The notes below the pieces were generated by a model. It was not told the origin of the DNA, made no database searches, and was given only the letters and a program-made list of their open reading frames with translations. A stretch of DNA of 64,000 nt from Trichoderma breve (Eukaryota; Ascomycota; Sordariomycetes; Hypocreales; Hypocreaceae). The stretch lies in assembly GCF_028502605.1 (NCBI RefSeq), contig NW_026611594.1:1443501-1507500 (forward strand), given 5' to 3'. The position numbers and the translations under genes are program-made. Shown here in pieces: positions 46,324 through 59,200 of the stretch (within the stretch, counting starts at the first letter, position 1; each line of letters begins with the position of its first letter).

Positions 46324-47863
46324 ATGGCGGTGATGAGTGGATTCTTCAGGCCCAAAGTAGCCTTCATTACTGGTGAGCGAAAGAGGGCTTCCAGGCCTGT
46401 CTTATGAATCCACAAACAACTATTCATGTAGCTGACTGTATACAGGAATCACTGGACAAGATGGTTCTTATCTTTCTGAGATCCTTCTGGAAAAAGGATA
46501 TGAAGTTCACGGCCTAGTAAGATCGTCTGCTTCTAGGCGCGAAGCTCTAAATCGGCCCTTGCGCCCGGGGCTAACGATACACTTTGGTGATATGTCGGAT
46601 GTCGGGCGCCTCGTTCAGATCTTAGGCAACATCAAGGCTGATGAGATCTACCACTTGGCTGCCCAGTCGCATGTGGCTGTGTCTTTTGACACTCCCATAC
46701 AGACTAATGACACCAACGCCATGGGAACTCTCCGACTGCTGGAAGCAATGAGGATGCTGGGTATGGATAGAACTACCAAGTTCTATAATGTAAACACTGA
46801 TCCCCAAAGCACAATGAGTGAGATATTCGTGGTGTTAATATATCTGCAGGCTTGCTCATCAGAAGTATTCGGTTCAGATATGCCAGCACCCCAAACAGAA
46901 GAAACCCCATTCCACCCAGTATCACCTTATGCTGTATCAAAACAGTTCCAGTACTGGATTACCGTGAACTTCCGAGAGGCATATGGGTTTCACGCATCTA
47001 ACGGACTCCTTTTCAATCATGAATCGCCAAGGCGTGGTAAGTTTAGTTCAATTCAGTTTAGTTGGCAGAGCTAAAATGAGCATGAAGGAACTACATTTGT
47101 CACTCGTAAGATCACAACACAAGTAGCTCTGATTGCCTGTGGGCAATTAGACAGCTTCCAACTCGGCAATCTGGATGCAGTCCGGGACTGGGGTCATGCC
47201 AAAGACTATATGCAGGGCGTATATCTCATGCTCCAGCAACCAGTCGGTGGCGATTATGCTTTGGCGTCCGGTCAGGCCCACAGCGTCAGAGACTTTGTGG
47301 AGGCAGCTTTTAGGGTCATTGGAGTCAAGATCGAGTAAGAATTACATTTTCCCGTTATATTCTTACATAGACAACTAGTGTGAGAAGAAATCGTCTTGCA
47401 TACTGACATGGAAAACTAAAATAGGTGGTCTGGAGCGGGCTTGGACGAAGTAGGTGTTGATTCAGTCAGTGGTAAGATTCGCGTCAAGGTAAATCCGGAT
47501 TTCTATCGGCCACTTGATAACCAGAATCTGCTGGGCTCGGCTGCCAAGGCCAAGCGTGTGCTCGGATGGACACCCACGTACACCTTCGAAGCCTTGGTCG
47601 AAGAGATGGTTCTTTGCGATATCGAAGCTGTCAACACTGGTCGTATATTTTCCAACTCGAACCTGGACTGGGTGGTTGGTGAAAGCCAAAACGCAGAAAG
47701 CTCAGACAATGGCATTATGAGCCATGGCCACAAAAAAGGGTCGGCTCGCCTCAATCCATTTGGCGAAGTTCAAACTCTCGCTGTGAATGACGAGGGGAGT
47801 TCCGATGGGGCTGAGAAGATCAGCCTAACCGACGTTAGAACGGAAACAGAGCTGGCAACCTAG
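46324..47863 (+). CDS. gmd: GDP-mannose 4,6-dehydratase
   Basis: Five exons with consistent phases: 46,324-46,372, 46,446-46,789, 46,850-47,036, 47,088-47,334 and 47,425-47,863, giving 421 residues. The extended-SDR cofactor motif is split by intron 1: FITG|ITGQDGSYL. Active-site features are ACSSEVFG (the Ser/Glu pair, usually TSE) and SPYAVSKQ, the YxxxK pair. LLFNHESPRRG|TTFVTRKIT and LDAVRDWGHAKDYMQGVYLML are near-diagnostic for the family. It converts GDP-mannose to GDP-4-keto-6-deoxymannose in the cytosol, the first step to GDP-fucose or GDP-rhamnose. No epimerase/reductase partner is in the window. The C-terminus has about 70 residues beyond the usual catalytic end. The stop lies 134 bp before a retrotransposon. 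Confidence 0.92.
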
Positions 47864-47992
47864 GCTGCCAGATCCGTCAAGGAGTAGCGTAGACAGTATT
47901 AGGCTTGACAAATACATAGGTAGCAATTTCATTTGGGAACATGACATGAGCTTTGTCGAAAAGGATCAACCACTTCGTGCTGTACATTCCAT

Positions 47993-47997
47993 CCCTG
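47993..47997. repeat. Target-site duplication (left copy) of the outer retrotransposon
   Basis: CCCTG directly precedes the LTR start TGTCACGACC. The same five bases follow the LTR end GTTACA at 63,743-63,747. This defines one insertion spanning 47,998-63,742 in otherwise continuous host DNA. Confidence 0.85.
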
Positions 47998-48413
47998 TGT
48001 CACGACCCAACCTTTATGGTCACGACAATAAGCCTCCCGGGTAGGTCGCCTTGGATAAACAAAGGACCGACTAACCAATTAGATAAAGATCTAGGTAAAT
48101 CTAATAGATCTTTACAAGATTTAGGAAACTCTTCTAGATCTAATAATAGATTTAGAAAATAATTATAAATCCAGCCTATTTAACTAAGTATATAAGTTTA
48201 CTTTATATTACTTATTAAAATACTTAAATAGCTAGTTATTATTAATATAATAGTATTTAAATTAAATACTTAAATACTTTTTTTTATAGTTAGTAATAAA
48301 ATTACCTATTTACTAACTTAATTACTTTACTAATATAAATTATAAAACTATTCTAAGGTTTATTTTTTAAAAATAGCTAACTTATACTAACCTATAAGTA
48401 CTAGTTTATTATA
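47998..48413 (+). repeat. 5' LTR of the outer retrotransposon
   Basis: 416 bp, the same length as the 3' LTR at 63,327-63,742. The first roughly 60 bases are nearly free of RIP (TGTCACGACCCAACC... then TCCCGGGTAGG), while the 3' copy has TATTATAACCTAACC at the same place. Towards 48,413 the sequence becomes fully A/T-rich and the end GTTACA has become TTATA. Confidence 0.88.
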
Positions 48414-48416
48414 TAA

Positions 48417-48837
48417 TATCACAACCCAGCTCTTAAGGTCGCAACAATAGGCTAACAGGTTGGCCGGAACCGGATTAACTATAGACCGACAGGCTAATCA
48501 GGACTGCCGGCGCCCCTTGACAGGAAAGCTAGGAAAGCTAGCTTTCCAAACGATCTAATAAAGAAAGCTAGGAAAGCCAGCTTTCCAAATAATCCAGAAT
48601 ACACAACTGGATATATAAGTTTACTTTATATCACTTATTAAAATACTTAGATAGCCAGTTGTTATTAATATAATAGTATTTAGATTAAATACTCAGATAC
48701 TTCTTTCTATAAGCTAGTAATAAGATTACCCGTCTACCGACCTAATCGCTTTACTAATATAAATTATAGAACTATTCTAAGGTTTATCCCTTAGGAATAG
48801 CTAACCTATACTAACCTATAAGCACCGGTTTATTATA
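48417..48837 (+). repeat. 5' LTR of the nested retrotransposon
   Basis: 421 bp, starting TATCACAACCC (RIP form of TGTCACGACCC) and ending GTTTATTATA. It is flanked on the left by TATAA (48,412-48,416), matching TATAA after the 3' LTR. The 3' half is clearly related to the outer LTR and the 5' half is different. It carries a 16 bp palindrome GGAAAGCTAGCTTTCC (48,532-48,547) and a near copy at 48,571-48,586. Confidence 0.87.
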
Positions 48838-51800
48838 TAATAACAACTTTTATTTAAACAGTTACCTTAGACCTACGGGTAATAAAACACTAAAAACTTA
48901 ATAGCTTATAAGCTTTAAAGTCCTAAATAATAATATTAATTATAAAAGCAAAGCTTAAAGTAATTATAATAATAGCAACATTAAAATCTAAAATAATTTC
49001 GAAAATATTACTAAAGACATTAAAATAGCCCCTTAACTACTAGCCAATACGCAGGAAGCTGAATAACGCTTCTTAGCACTTAAAGAACTTATAAACTAAT
49101 TACGCTAAATAATTACTACCTAAGCAACTACTATAATAATACTTTAAAGATAAATACCAGTAGTAAACCCTATAGTAAACCTAGCCCCTGCGGTACGTTA
49201 ATAAGAACCCGGAGAAATTATTAAACTACCACTACTTAATAAATTCAAAAGAGATCCTAAGCAGATTTAGAAATTCTTTATAAATATAAGAAATTACTTT
49301 AGTTACTTCCTAACTACTATAGCGAATAACGTTATAAAAATCTAAACTATAGGAACCTATTTAGCTAAAACTACTAAAGACTAGTTTAAACTATACCTTA
49401 GGGACTTTAAATAAACTAAAACTCCTAAGAAATAATATATACTCAACCTATTCACAAGCTATACTATATTTAAAAAACAGCTTAAAAAACTATATAGGAA
49501 AGTTAATAAATCTAAGGAAGCTAAAGATATACTCCTTTAAATTAAACAGAAAGGACCCTATGTAAAATACACTACTGCTTTTATATGCCTAGCTGCTAGA
49601 ACTAATCTAAATAATAAAGCACAGCGTATACTCTACTACTAAGGACTTAATCTAGATGTTAAAGACAAACTTTCCTAAAATAAGAAACCTAATACCCTTA
49701 ATATATTTACGGAAAAAGCCACCTATATTAATAAACGACAATTTTAATAACGCTAGGAACGTAAGCGAAAAGGAAATCCTTAGAAAATAATCCTAAAGTA
49801 CCTTTACTTTAGTAATAACGCTAACTAAGGAAAGAAAAGGGACTTTATAATATATAACAATAGGAAACCAGGACTTATAAACCTTAGTACTATTAAAGTA
49901 TAATATAAGAACGTTAAATACTATAATTGTAGAAAGAAAGGATATATAAAGAAATACTACTAAGCCCTAAAGAAAAACAGTAATAAAAAGTTTATACCTG
50001 TCCCAGAACCTAAGGAAAACTAAGCCATTAACACTATATAACCTTTAGTAAAACATAAGCTATTGCACTTTTTAGCATATTACGACAATAACTACTAAAC
50101 CTACCTTAATAATAAATAAAAATTAGGATAGTACCTTAAAGGACTAAAAAATACCCTAAATACACTTAAGGAAGCTACCTAGGAGGAAATAGTAAAAATT
50201 AAACAATAATACACTGAATTTATAAAACTTAAAGAGCAAGTAAAAAAATATAAAAAAAAAAGTAACTTACGCAATACCCTTAGCACTCTCTCAAAAACTT
50301 ATCAAATACTTAACAAAATTCCTATTACAGTAATATATTACCTATAAAATAATAAAATTACATAGTAAAATACTCCAAACTCCTAGTATAACTTTAATAA
50401 AGAAGAAAAAGTACTTTAAGAATAGAAATAAGAGGAAATTAAATAATAAAATTAAGATACTACAATATAAAACTATAATATAGGGTACACTAACCTTAAT
50501 ATTAGTAAACCCTGTCTAAACTATAGATTATGAAAACTATAGAAACCCAGATATCCCTATAAATAAAAACCTTTAAACGAGGAAGATAACAAAAGCAAAG
50601 ATAAAATAACTTATAATAAAAGCAGAAGAATTTATAAACGTAGCTTTTGTAAAACTAATAAAAAACATTAACAGTAAATTAATATTCTTTTAAATATATA
50701 CCCTTTTACAAAATACAAAACCTAAGGACTACTTATAAATAAACTATATAAGGACTGTAGATCTTATATACTATTTAATAACTAATACTATACGTACGAT
50801 CTTAAAAGGAATAAGAACTATAATAGTCTCCTAGACACTACACCACCAGCAAGCCCTATACCTACGGAACTCCTTAAACAATAGGGAAAGATTCTAAGAA
50901 TTAATATAACCAAGGCCTACGATAAAATTCAGGTATTAGAATAAGAATTCCAACGATATTTTAATAATAAAAATACCCTATACCCTAAACTAAAAGTATA
51001 GGAAACGGTATTATACTACGTTAACGACATTTTTTTTATAAACTAATGTAATAAAGCTAATATTACTAACTACCAACTATTGCTATATAAATAATATACC
51101 CTTTATAAACTTAGGGAATAGTATAAGATTTATAAACCCCTAAACTACGGATAAAATAAGTTTACGCTTTATAATAAAGACGATTATATAAAATATAAGA
51201 TATAATACTACGTACTTATATATATTATAAAAAACTTAGCTAGGTAAGGTTTCGATTTTAAAAAATACACCAGCGGATATAGTATTAATACTAAGATACT
51301 AAGGATTAGCTAGAAAGACCTTCGGAAGTATTATAAGCTTATTAACAGATATATCCCTAGACCTAGATGCACCTAGTGTAAATACTATAATATCTAAACT
51401 TAGGAACTAAGCTAAATTACCTTAAAACTAAATAATATTAAAACTAACCTTAATAATAAGGAATAAGATAGCAATAACCCCTGGAATAATAATAATTACT
51501 ATAATAACGCCGATAATATAACCTATTATAATTTAAATACTATTTTAGGAGGAAAGAAATTATAAAAATTCCTAGTACTAGGATTTTTAAACGGAGAACC
51601 TATTATAATTTACATAGACTCTGGAGCTATAATAAACTATATTACGCCTTAATTAGTTAACCGCCTATAGTTAGATAATCGTAAGAAGGAAAAACTATAT
51701 ACTTTTGCAAATATTAAGAAATAATAATTCACCTATAATAATAAAACTATCAACTGTAAAACTAATCTTTTTAAAATTTAGTTTAGTAAGATAAATAATA

Positions 51801-53182
51801 TATTTAGTTTTAATATTACTAATATTACAAAATATAATATACTCTTAGGATATAATTAGCTTAAGTTACATAACCCTAATATTAACTAAATTAGAGGCTA
51901 GGCAAGATAGTAAACTTACCCTAAATTAATTAATTTTAAAGATATACTGTAACTAAATTAGGAGAATTAATAGGATATTATAATATCCCCGATAATAGGA
52001 TCGGTGACCCCTATATTATATAAAGGAATAAAAAAACATACGGAAAAAGAAAAAGTTATAAAAAAGGTATAATTTAAGAAGCTACAGAAGTTCCTAAGAA
52101 TAATTAAATATATTAAAAAACTAAAGAAGAAATAACTTAGATTTCTTAACTTAATTATATAAAAGGTTAAGGAATTATACCACTAAGATTAACAAATACC
52201 GGAATATTTAAAAAATATACTAATAAAACTCCAGCATATACTAGTCTTTAATAAAGAACTAGACACTAGATTACTAGAACACAGCTAATAAAATCACGAA
52301 ATTAAACTTATAGATAACAAAGTACTAATATTTAATAAAATCTATAACCTTAGTACTACTAAACTTAAGATACTTAATAAATAGATTAAGGACTAACTAA
52401 GAAAAGACTACATTAGACCTTTTAAATCTTTAGCAGGATATCCAGTTATATTTATACCTAAAAAAAACAGTAAACTTCAACTTATTATAAACTACTAATA
52501 ATTAAACGTAATAACTAAAAAAGATATTACATTACTACCCCTAATTTTAGAAATCAGAGACTGACTTACAGAAGCTAAGATTTTTACTTTACTAAACCTT
52601 AAAGAAGTATATAACCTTATTTACATTAAGAAAGGCAACGAATAAAAAACCACCTTCCGCATAAAATACAGACTTTACAAATATTAAGTAATACCCTTTA
52701 AACTAACAAACACTCCAGTATCTTTCCAGAAAATAATTAACTATATATTACAAAACTACATAGATTATTTTATTATTATATACCTTAACAATATTCTTAT
52801 TTATTCTAAAAACTTAGAAAAACATAAGAAATACGTTAAAAAGGTATTATAAACACTCTAAAATAATAAACTCCTAGTAAAACCTAAGAAATACAACTTT
52901 TATATATAAAAAGTTATATTCCTAAAATATATTATTACCTTAGGAAAAATCTAAATAAATCTAAAGAAACTTAAGGCAATTAATAATTAGGAACTACCCA
53001 AAAACATTAAGTAAGTACAAAGCTTCTTAGGACTTACTAACTACTATTAACGTTTTATTAAAGACTTCTTAAAAATTACTATACCACTTACGAACTTAAC
53101 TAAAAAAAACGTTAAATTTAAACTTACATAAGACGCCCTAACAGCCTTCAACCGTCTTAAACAAGCCCTCATAAACGCACCA

Positions 53183-53377
53183 GTGCTTATAATATTTAAC
53201 CTAAATAAACCTATTACTATCGAAACTAACGCTTTAAACTTTACAATCAGTAAGGTACTCAGTCAACCTAACGACACTAATAAAAAACTTAGGCCTATAG
53301 CCTATTTCTCTAAGAAACTATATAAACCAGAACTTAAATATCCTATCTACGATAAAGAATTTCTAGCTATATACTAA
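53183..53377 (+). pseudogene. RNase H fragment of the nested element's pol
   Basis: The only retroelement stretch that stays open for more than 60 codons. It reads PITIETNALNFTISKVLSQ, then PIAYFSKKL and KYPIYDKEFLAI, the standard Ty3/gypsy RNase H sequence. The family's catalytic D of ETDAS is now N (ETNAL), a G-to-A change. It is part of a dead polyprotein and not an independent gene. Confidence 0.85.
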
Positions 53378-55209
53378 GTACTTAGTAAATAATACTAAAG
53401 ACACTACTATAAAAAAAGCCGATTTCCAATAATAATCCTTATAGATCACCGGAACATCACTTACTTTATAACAACATAAAAATTATCCTATAAATAAGTC
53501 AAGTACTATAAGTAACTTTCCAAATTTAAGCTTATTATTAAACACTATAGTAGATTAAATAACAGACGCACTAATATACTTAGTAAATACCCCAACTACT
53601 TCTAAGAAATCCCAGAAGTTAAGGCACAAGTATTAAAGAAAAACCAGTATAAAGACCTAGTAATTTAATTAATTAATACCTTATACTAAATTAAGATAGA
53701 TAATCTAATTATTAACGATATAAAGGAATATATTAAGAACTAGGAAAATAAATAATACTTAGAAGGTATTTCTATAAATACTAAATACTTAATATTAAAC
53801 GGACTTATCTAAGTACTAGAAGACTTACGAAGTAAAGTAATAAAATCAGTCTACATATATAAACTCAACGGATACTATAAAATTAGAAAAACTATATAGC
53901 AAATTACACAATACTTTAAATTCAAAGGTATTAAGAAATAGGTACAGAAGGTTATATTAGAATATATAATATACAGACGAGCTAAAGTATTACGCTATCT
54001 TCCTTATAGAAAACTGCAACCTTTACCAGTTCCAGTCAGAAATTAGGAATCTATAATATTTAACCACATTATAAAGCTTCTACCTTTAAAAAAACCTATA
54101 ATTAATAATACTTAAGACAGTATCTTCGTAGTAATTAACTAACTTTTAAAAATAGCCTACTTTATCCTAATAAAAAAATAAAGCTCTACAGAAAATTTAG
54201 CTTATATTTTTTTCTAATACATTTATACAAACCATAAACTACTAAATAAAATTATTTTAGACAAAGGATTAACATTTATATTAAAATTTTAGTAATTACT
54301 TATAGTATAAATTAAACTAAAATACAAAGCCAGTACAGCTTACTACCTACAAACAAATAGATAAACAGAATAAATTAACCAAATTATTAAAACATACTTA
54401 TAATACTACGTTAACTTTAATTAAGATAATTAAGTAGAATACCTACTAACTGCCTAAGCATCCTATAATAGTACATTAGTAAAATTTATAAATTACTTAC
54501 TATTTTACGTAAACTACGGGTTTAAACTAGACCTACACTAACCATCTATTAAAGAAGAAAACACTAGCAAAGCTATTATTATAGCTAACAAACTTAAGAA
54601 ACTACATTAGGAATTATAAATATAACTTAAATTTATTAAATAATAAATAGCTAAGTTCGCAAATATTAGAAAAATTAAAGGACTAACCTTTAAGGAGGGA
54701 GATATAGTTTACTTACTTTAACATTTACGAAATAATAAACAACTAAATATTAAAATAAATAAGCTAAGTAATAAGCTTAATTTTAAAAAACTTAGACCTT
54801 ATAAAATCACAAAGAAAATCAAACTTATTAATTATAAAATAGATCTTTTACTCGCCCTAGGAAAATAAAGAAGAACTATATATCCGAATTTTCACATTTT
54901 ACTACTAGAAAAAGCACTAGTAAATAAAAAAACAGGTAAAGTTATACAGAACAAAATTATTATTTAAGGCAAAGAACTTAAATACAAGGTTAAGAAATTT
55001 AAAATAATAAGATTTAACAAAAATACCTAATAAACTAAATACTTAATAAAATAAAAAGGCTATAACAAAACAGAAAACTTATAGTAAACTATTAAAGATC
55101 TTAAATACTTAAAAAACTTTATAAATAACTTCTATTAAAGTTTAGGTTTAGTAAAAAAGGGTTAAAAACATCCTAATTAATAGCATTAATTATAAAACCC
55201 TAAATCACA

Positions 55210-55700
55210 GGATTAAATAAATTAAGTAATAATATTTTAGCTTAATAAGCAACCTCTGCTTTTTATATTTCCTACTCCTTATATTTAATACGCTCTAATT
55301 CTTCTAAATTATTAATACTATAAGCAATAGCCTACTTTATCTATTTTAACTACTTACGTTTCTAAGTACAAAAATATTTCACTTAGGCACCAGCCTTAAG
55401 CTATACCTTTTCCACTTCTTCTAACTCCTTATTTAATTTTAAATAATAAGTTACTACCTTACGTATCTGTTGCAGAGTAAGACTAAATACTTTATAATAA
55501 GACTTTTAATTTTAAATATAAGAAAAACACCAATAAAAATCCTCCTCTAAGGTAATATAATTACAGCCTTACTTTTCGTAGTAAGTATATAATTTTATAA
55601 TAAAAATAGAATTCTTTAGTATAGTATTAGCAAAGCCTTTACGCTCTTCTTTCTTTCGCTTAAAAACAAGTTCATCATTACGCTTACGCTTACAATCAGC
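55210..55700 (-). pseudogene. Antisense reading frame between pol and 3' LTR of the nested element
   Basis: On the minus strand one frame runs about 160 codons with only TAA/TAG stops and no TGA, exactly what RIP of Gln codons would give. It begins near DCKRKRNDELVFKRKK and includes LEEDFYWCFSYI, LQQIRKVVTYYLKLNKELEEVEKV and NNLEELERIKYKE: a basic N-terminus, then Lys/Glu-rich coiled-coil-like sequence. I do not recognise the family. Equivalent pyrimidine-rich + strand segments occur near 62,760-62,980 and 4,250-4,430 in the other two elements. Confidence 0.55.
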
Positions 55701-55829
55701 TATAATAAAAAAATAAAAACAAAAGTAAAATAAAAAAAATTACAGTACTTACTAATAAAATAAAAGTAGATACTTATATACTACCCCAATTAGGTCTTAA
55801 AGATAAGACTAACAGAAGGGGGAGAATTA

Positions 55830-56250
55830 TATTATAACCCAGCTCTTAAGGTTGTAATAATAGGCTAATAGATTAGCTAGAACTGGATTAACTATAAACC
55901 GACAAGTTAATCAAAACTACCAGCGCCCCTTAATAGGAAAGCTAGGAAAGCTAGCTTTTTAAACAATCTAATAAAAAAAGCTAGGAAAGCTAGCTTTCTA
56001 AATAATCTAAAATATATAACTAAATATATAAGTTTACTTTATGTTACTTATTAAAATACTTAAATAATTAGTTATTATTAATATAATAGCATTTAGATTA
56101 AATACTTAGATACTTCTCTCTATAAGCTAGTAACAAAATTACCCGTCTACCGACCTAATTACTCCGCTAACATAAACTATAAAACCATTCTAAGGTTTAT
56201 CCCTTAGGAACAGCTAACCTATACTAACCTATAGGCACTAGTTCGTCACA
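55830..56250 (+). repeat. 3' LTR of the nested retrotransposon
   Basis: 421 bp, identical in length to the 5' copy, starting TATTATAACCC after the purine tract and ending GTTCGTCACA. TATAA at 56,251-56,255 is the right copy of the target duplication. Differences from the 5' LTR are mostly C-to-T or G-to-A. The two palindromic blocks are also present near 55,937-55,999. Confidence 0.87.
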
Positions 56251-59200
56251 TATAATAATAATTCTTATTTAAACAGTTACCTTAGACTTATAAATAATAA
56301 AAATACTTAAGGAAATAGTTTATAAGTTTTTAAGTTTTTAATAATAATATTAACTATAATAATATATCTTATATAAGTAGTAATATTAAAAAGATATAAG
56401 ATGCTTATAGAGAACTTAAACTTAAAATTACTAAAACCTTAGTAAAAAATAAAGAAAAAAACCCTCTTACCTTAATCCTTACTAAGCTTACTTAGTTAAA
56501 TAATATTATAAATTAATAGTAAATTATAATTAATAACCTTATAAATTAATTAAATACTTAAAATTAATAATAAAAAACTTAATAGCTAAGAAACTAGGTA
56601 TTACTTATAATCCTACCTATTATAGTACTACTTACGCCTATAGGAGGAGGATACTAAGCTAAGGAGCTAAGAGAAATTATTAAACTACCTATATTAAAAC
56701 CCTTTAATAAAAACCTTAAGAAAACTATACCTTTTTTTATAAATATAAAAGTATATTTTTAATACTTTTTAACTATTATATAAAACTTATTAATTTAAGT
56801 ATATATAATAAAAAGCTAATTTATAAAAGCTACTAAAAATTAATTTAAACTTTACCTAAGGGACTTTAAAAATAATTAATTACATAAACGAAAACTATTT
56901 ATAATTACCTTTTTTAATAACTATATAATATTTAAAGATTAACTTACTATACTTTTTAAATAAATTAATAAAAAAAAGGAAGCTAAAAATTAATTACTTA
57001 ACCTAAAGTAAACTAAAGCTTACTTTAAATATATTATAACTTTTATTTAAATTTACGCTAAAATTAACTTTAAAAAATCTACTAAAAAGGTACTATACTA
57101 AAAAAGATTTAAAAATAAAATTAAAAATAAATTTATAAAAAAAGAATTACTAAATATATTTATAAACCTTTTTAAAAAAGTTATTTAAATTAATAACTAC
57201 CTATATAAAAAATAACTTAAAAAGTAAGAAAAAAAAACTAAAAATAAATAAAATTAAAAAAACTTTTATAATACTAATTAAAAAAAAAAAAAAAATTATA
57301 TTCTTTAATAATAAAAACCTAAGATTAATAAACCTTAGTATTATTAAAGTATAATATAAAAATATTAAATACTATAATTATAAAAAAAAAGAATATATAA
57401 AAAAATATTACTAAGCCCCTAAGAAAAATAATAATAAAAAGTTTATACTTATCCTAAAACCTAAGGAAAACTAAGCTATTAATACTATATAACCCTTAGT
57501 AAAATATAAGCTATTATACTTTTTAGTATATTATAATAATAAATACTAAACCTACCTTAGTAATAAATAAAAATTAAGATAATACCTTAAAAAACTAAAA
57601 AATACCTTAAATATACTTAAGGAAATTACCTAAAAAAAAATAGTAAAAATTAAATAATAATATACTAAATTTATAAAACTTAAAGAATAAGTAAAAAAAT
57701 ATAAAAGGTAAGGTAACTTATGTAATACCTTTAGTATTTTTTTAAAAGCTTACTAAATACTTAATAAAATTTTTATTATAGTAATATATTACTTATAAAA
57801 TAATAAAATTATATAGTAAAAAAACCCCAGTTATATTAAATAACTTATTTAACGGGCCTTTAATAAATAAAAAAAAGATATTTTAAACTCCTAATATAAC
57901 TTTAATAAAAAAGAAAAAGTATTTTAAAAATAAAAATAAAAGAAAATTAAATAATAAAATTAAAATACTATAATATAGAACTATAATAAAAGATATACTA
58001 ACCTTAATATTAATAAACTTTATTTAAACTATAGATTATAAGAACTACAAAAGCTTAAATATCCTTATAAATAAAAACTTTTAAATAAAGAAAATAATAT
58101 TAGTAAAAAGGAATATACTTATAATAAAAATAAAAAAATTTATAAATCTAATTTCTATAAAATTAATAAAAAATATTAATAATAAATTAATACTTTTCTA
58201 AATATATACCTTTTTATAAAGTATAAAACCTAAGGACTATTTATAAATAAATTATATAAAAACTATAAATTTTATATACTATTTAATAACTAATACTATA
58301 TATATAACCTAAAAATAAATAAAAATTATAATAATTTTTTAAATATTATACTATTAATAAGCCTTATACTTATAAAACTTCTTAAATAATAAAAAAGAAT
58401 TTTAAATATTAATATAACTAAGGCCTACGATAAAGTTTAAGTATTAAGATAAAAATTCCAACGATATCTTAATAATAAAAATACCTTATACCTTAAACTA
58501 AAGGTATAAAAAATAACCTTATACTATATTAATAATATTTTTTTTATAAACTAATATAATAAAGCTAATATTACTAACTACTAACTACTATTATATAAAT
58601 AGTATATTCTTTATAAACTTAGGGAATAGTATAAAATCTATAAATCTTTAAATTATAAATAAAATAAATTTATACTTTATAATAAAAATAATTATATAAA
58701 ATATTAAATATAATACTATATATTTATATATATTACTAAAAACCTAGTATAATAAGGTTTTGATTTTAAAAAATATACTAGTAAATATAATATTAACCTT
58801 AAAACCCTAAAAATTAATTAAAAAAATTTTTAGAAGTACTATAAGCTTATTAATAAGTATATCCTTAGACCTAAATATACCTAGTATAAATACTATAATA
58901 TTTAAACTTAGGAACTAAACTAGATTACCTTAGAACTAAATAATATTAAGATTAACCTTAATAATAAAAAATAAAATAGTAATAACCCCTAGAATAATAA
59001 TAATTACTATAATAATACTAATAATATAACCTATTATAATTTAAATACTATCTTAGGAAGTAAAAAATTACAAAAATTCCTAATACTAGGATTTTTAAAT
59101 AAAAAACCTATTATAGTTTATATAAACTCTAAAGCTATAATAAACTCTATTATACTTTAACTAGTAAATTACCTATAGTTAACTAATTATAAAAAAAAGA

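Larger units (their letters stand above)
48417..56250 (+). mobile_element. Nested Ty3/gypsy LTR retrotransposon, younger and less RIP-damaged
   Basis: It has 421 bp LTRs, target duplication TATAA and a total of 7,834 bp. The + strand order includes a gag with zinc-knuckle relic (YNCRKKGYIKK, about 49,918-49,965). The aspartic protease site is IDSGA (51,615-51,630). Reverse transcriptase follows (INY-QLN block near 52,485; YLNN from YLDD near 52,783), then RNase H (53,183-53,377 still open), integrase to about 54,500 and a purine tract at 55,814-55,823. A separate antisense frame sits before the 3' LTR. It keeps more Cs and Gs than the outer element, fitting a later insertion. Confidence 0.88.
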
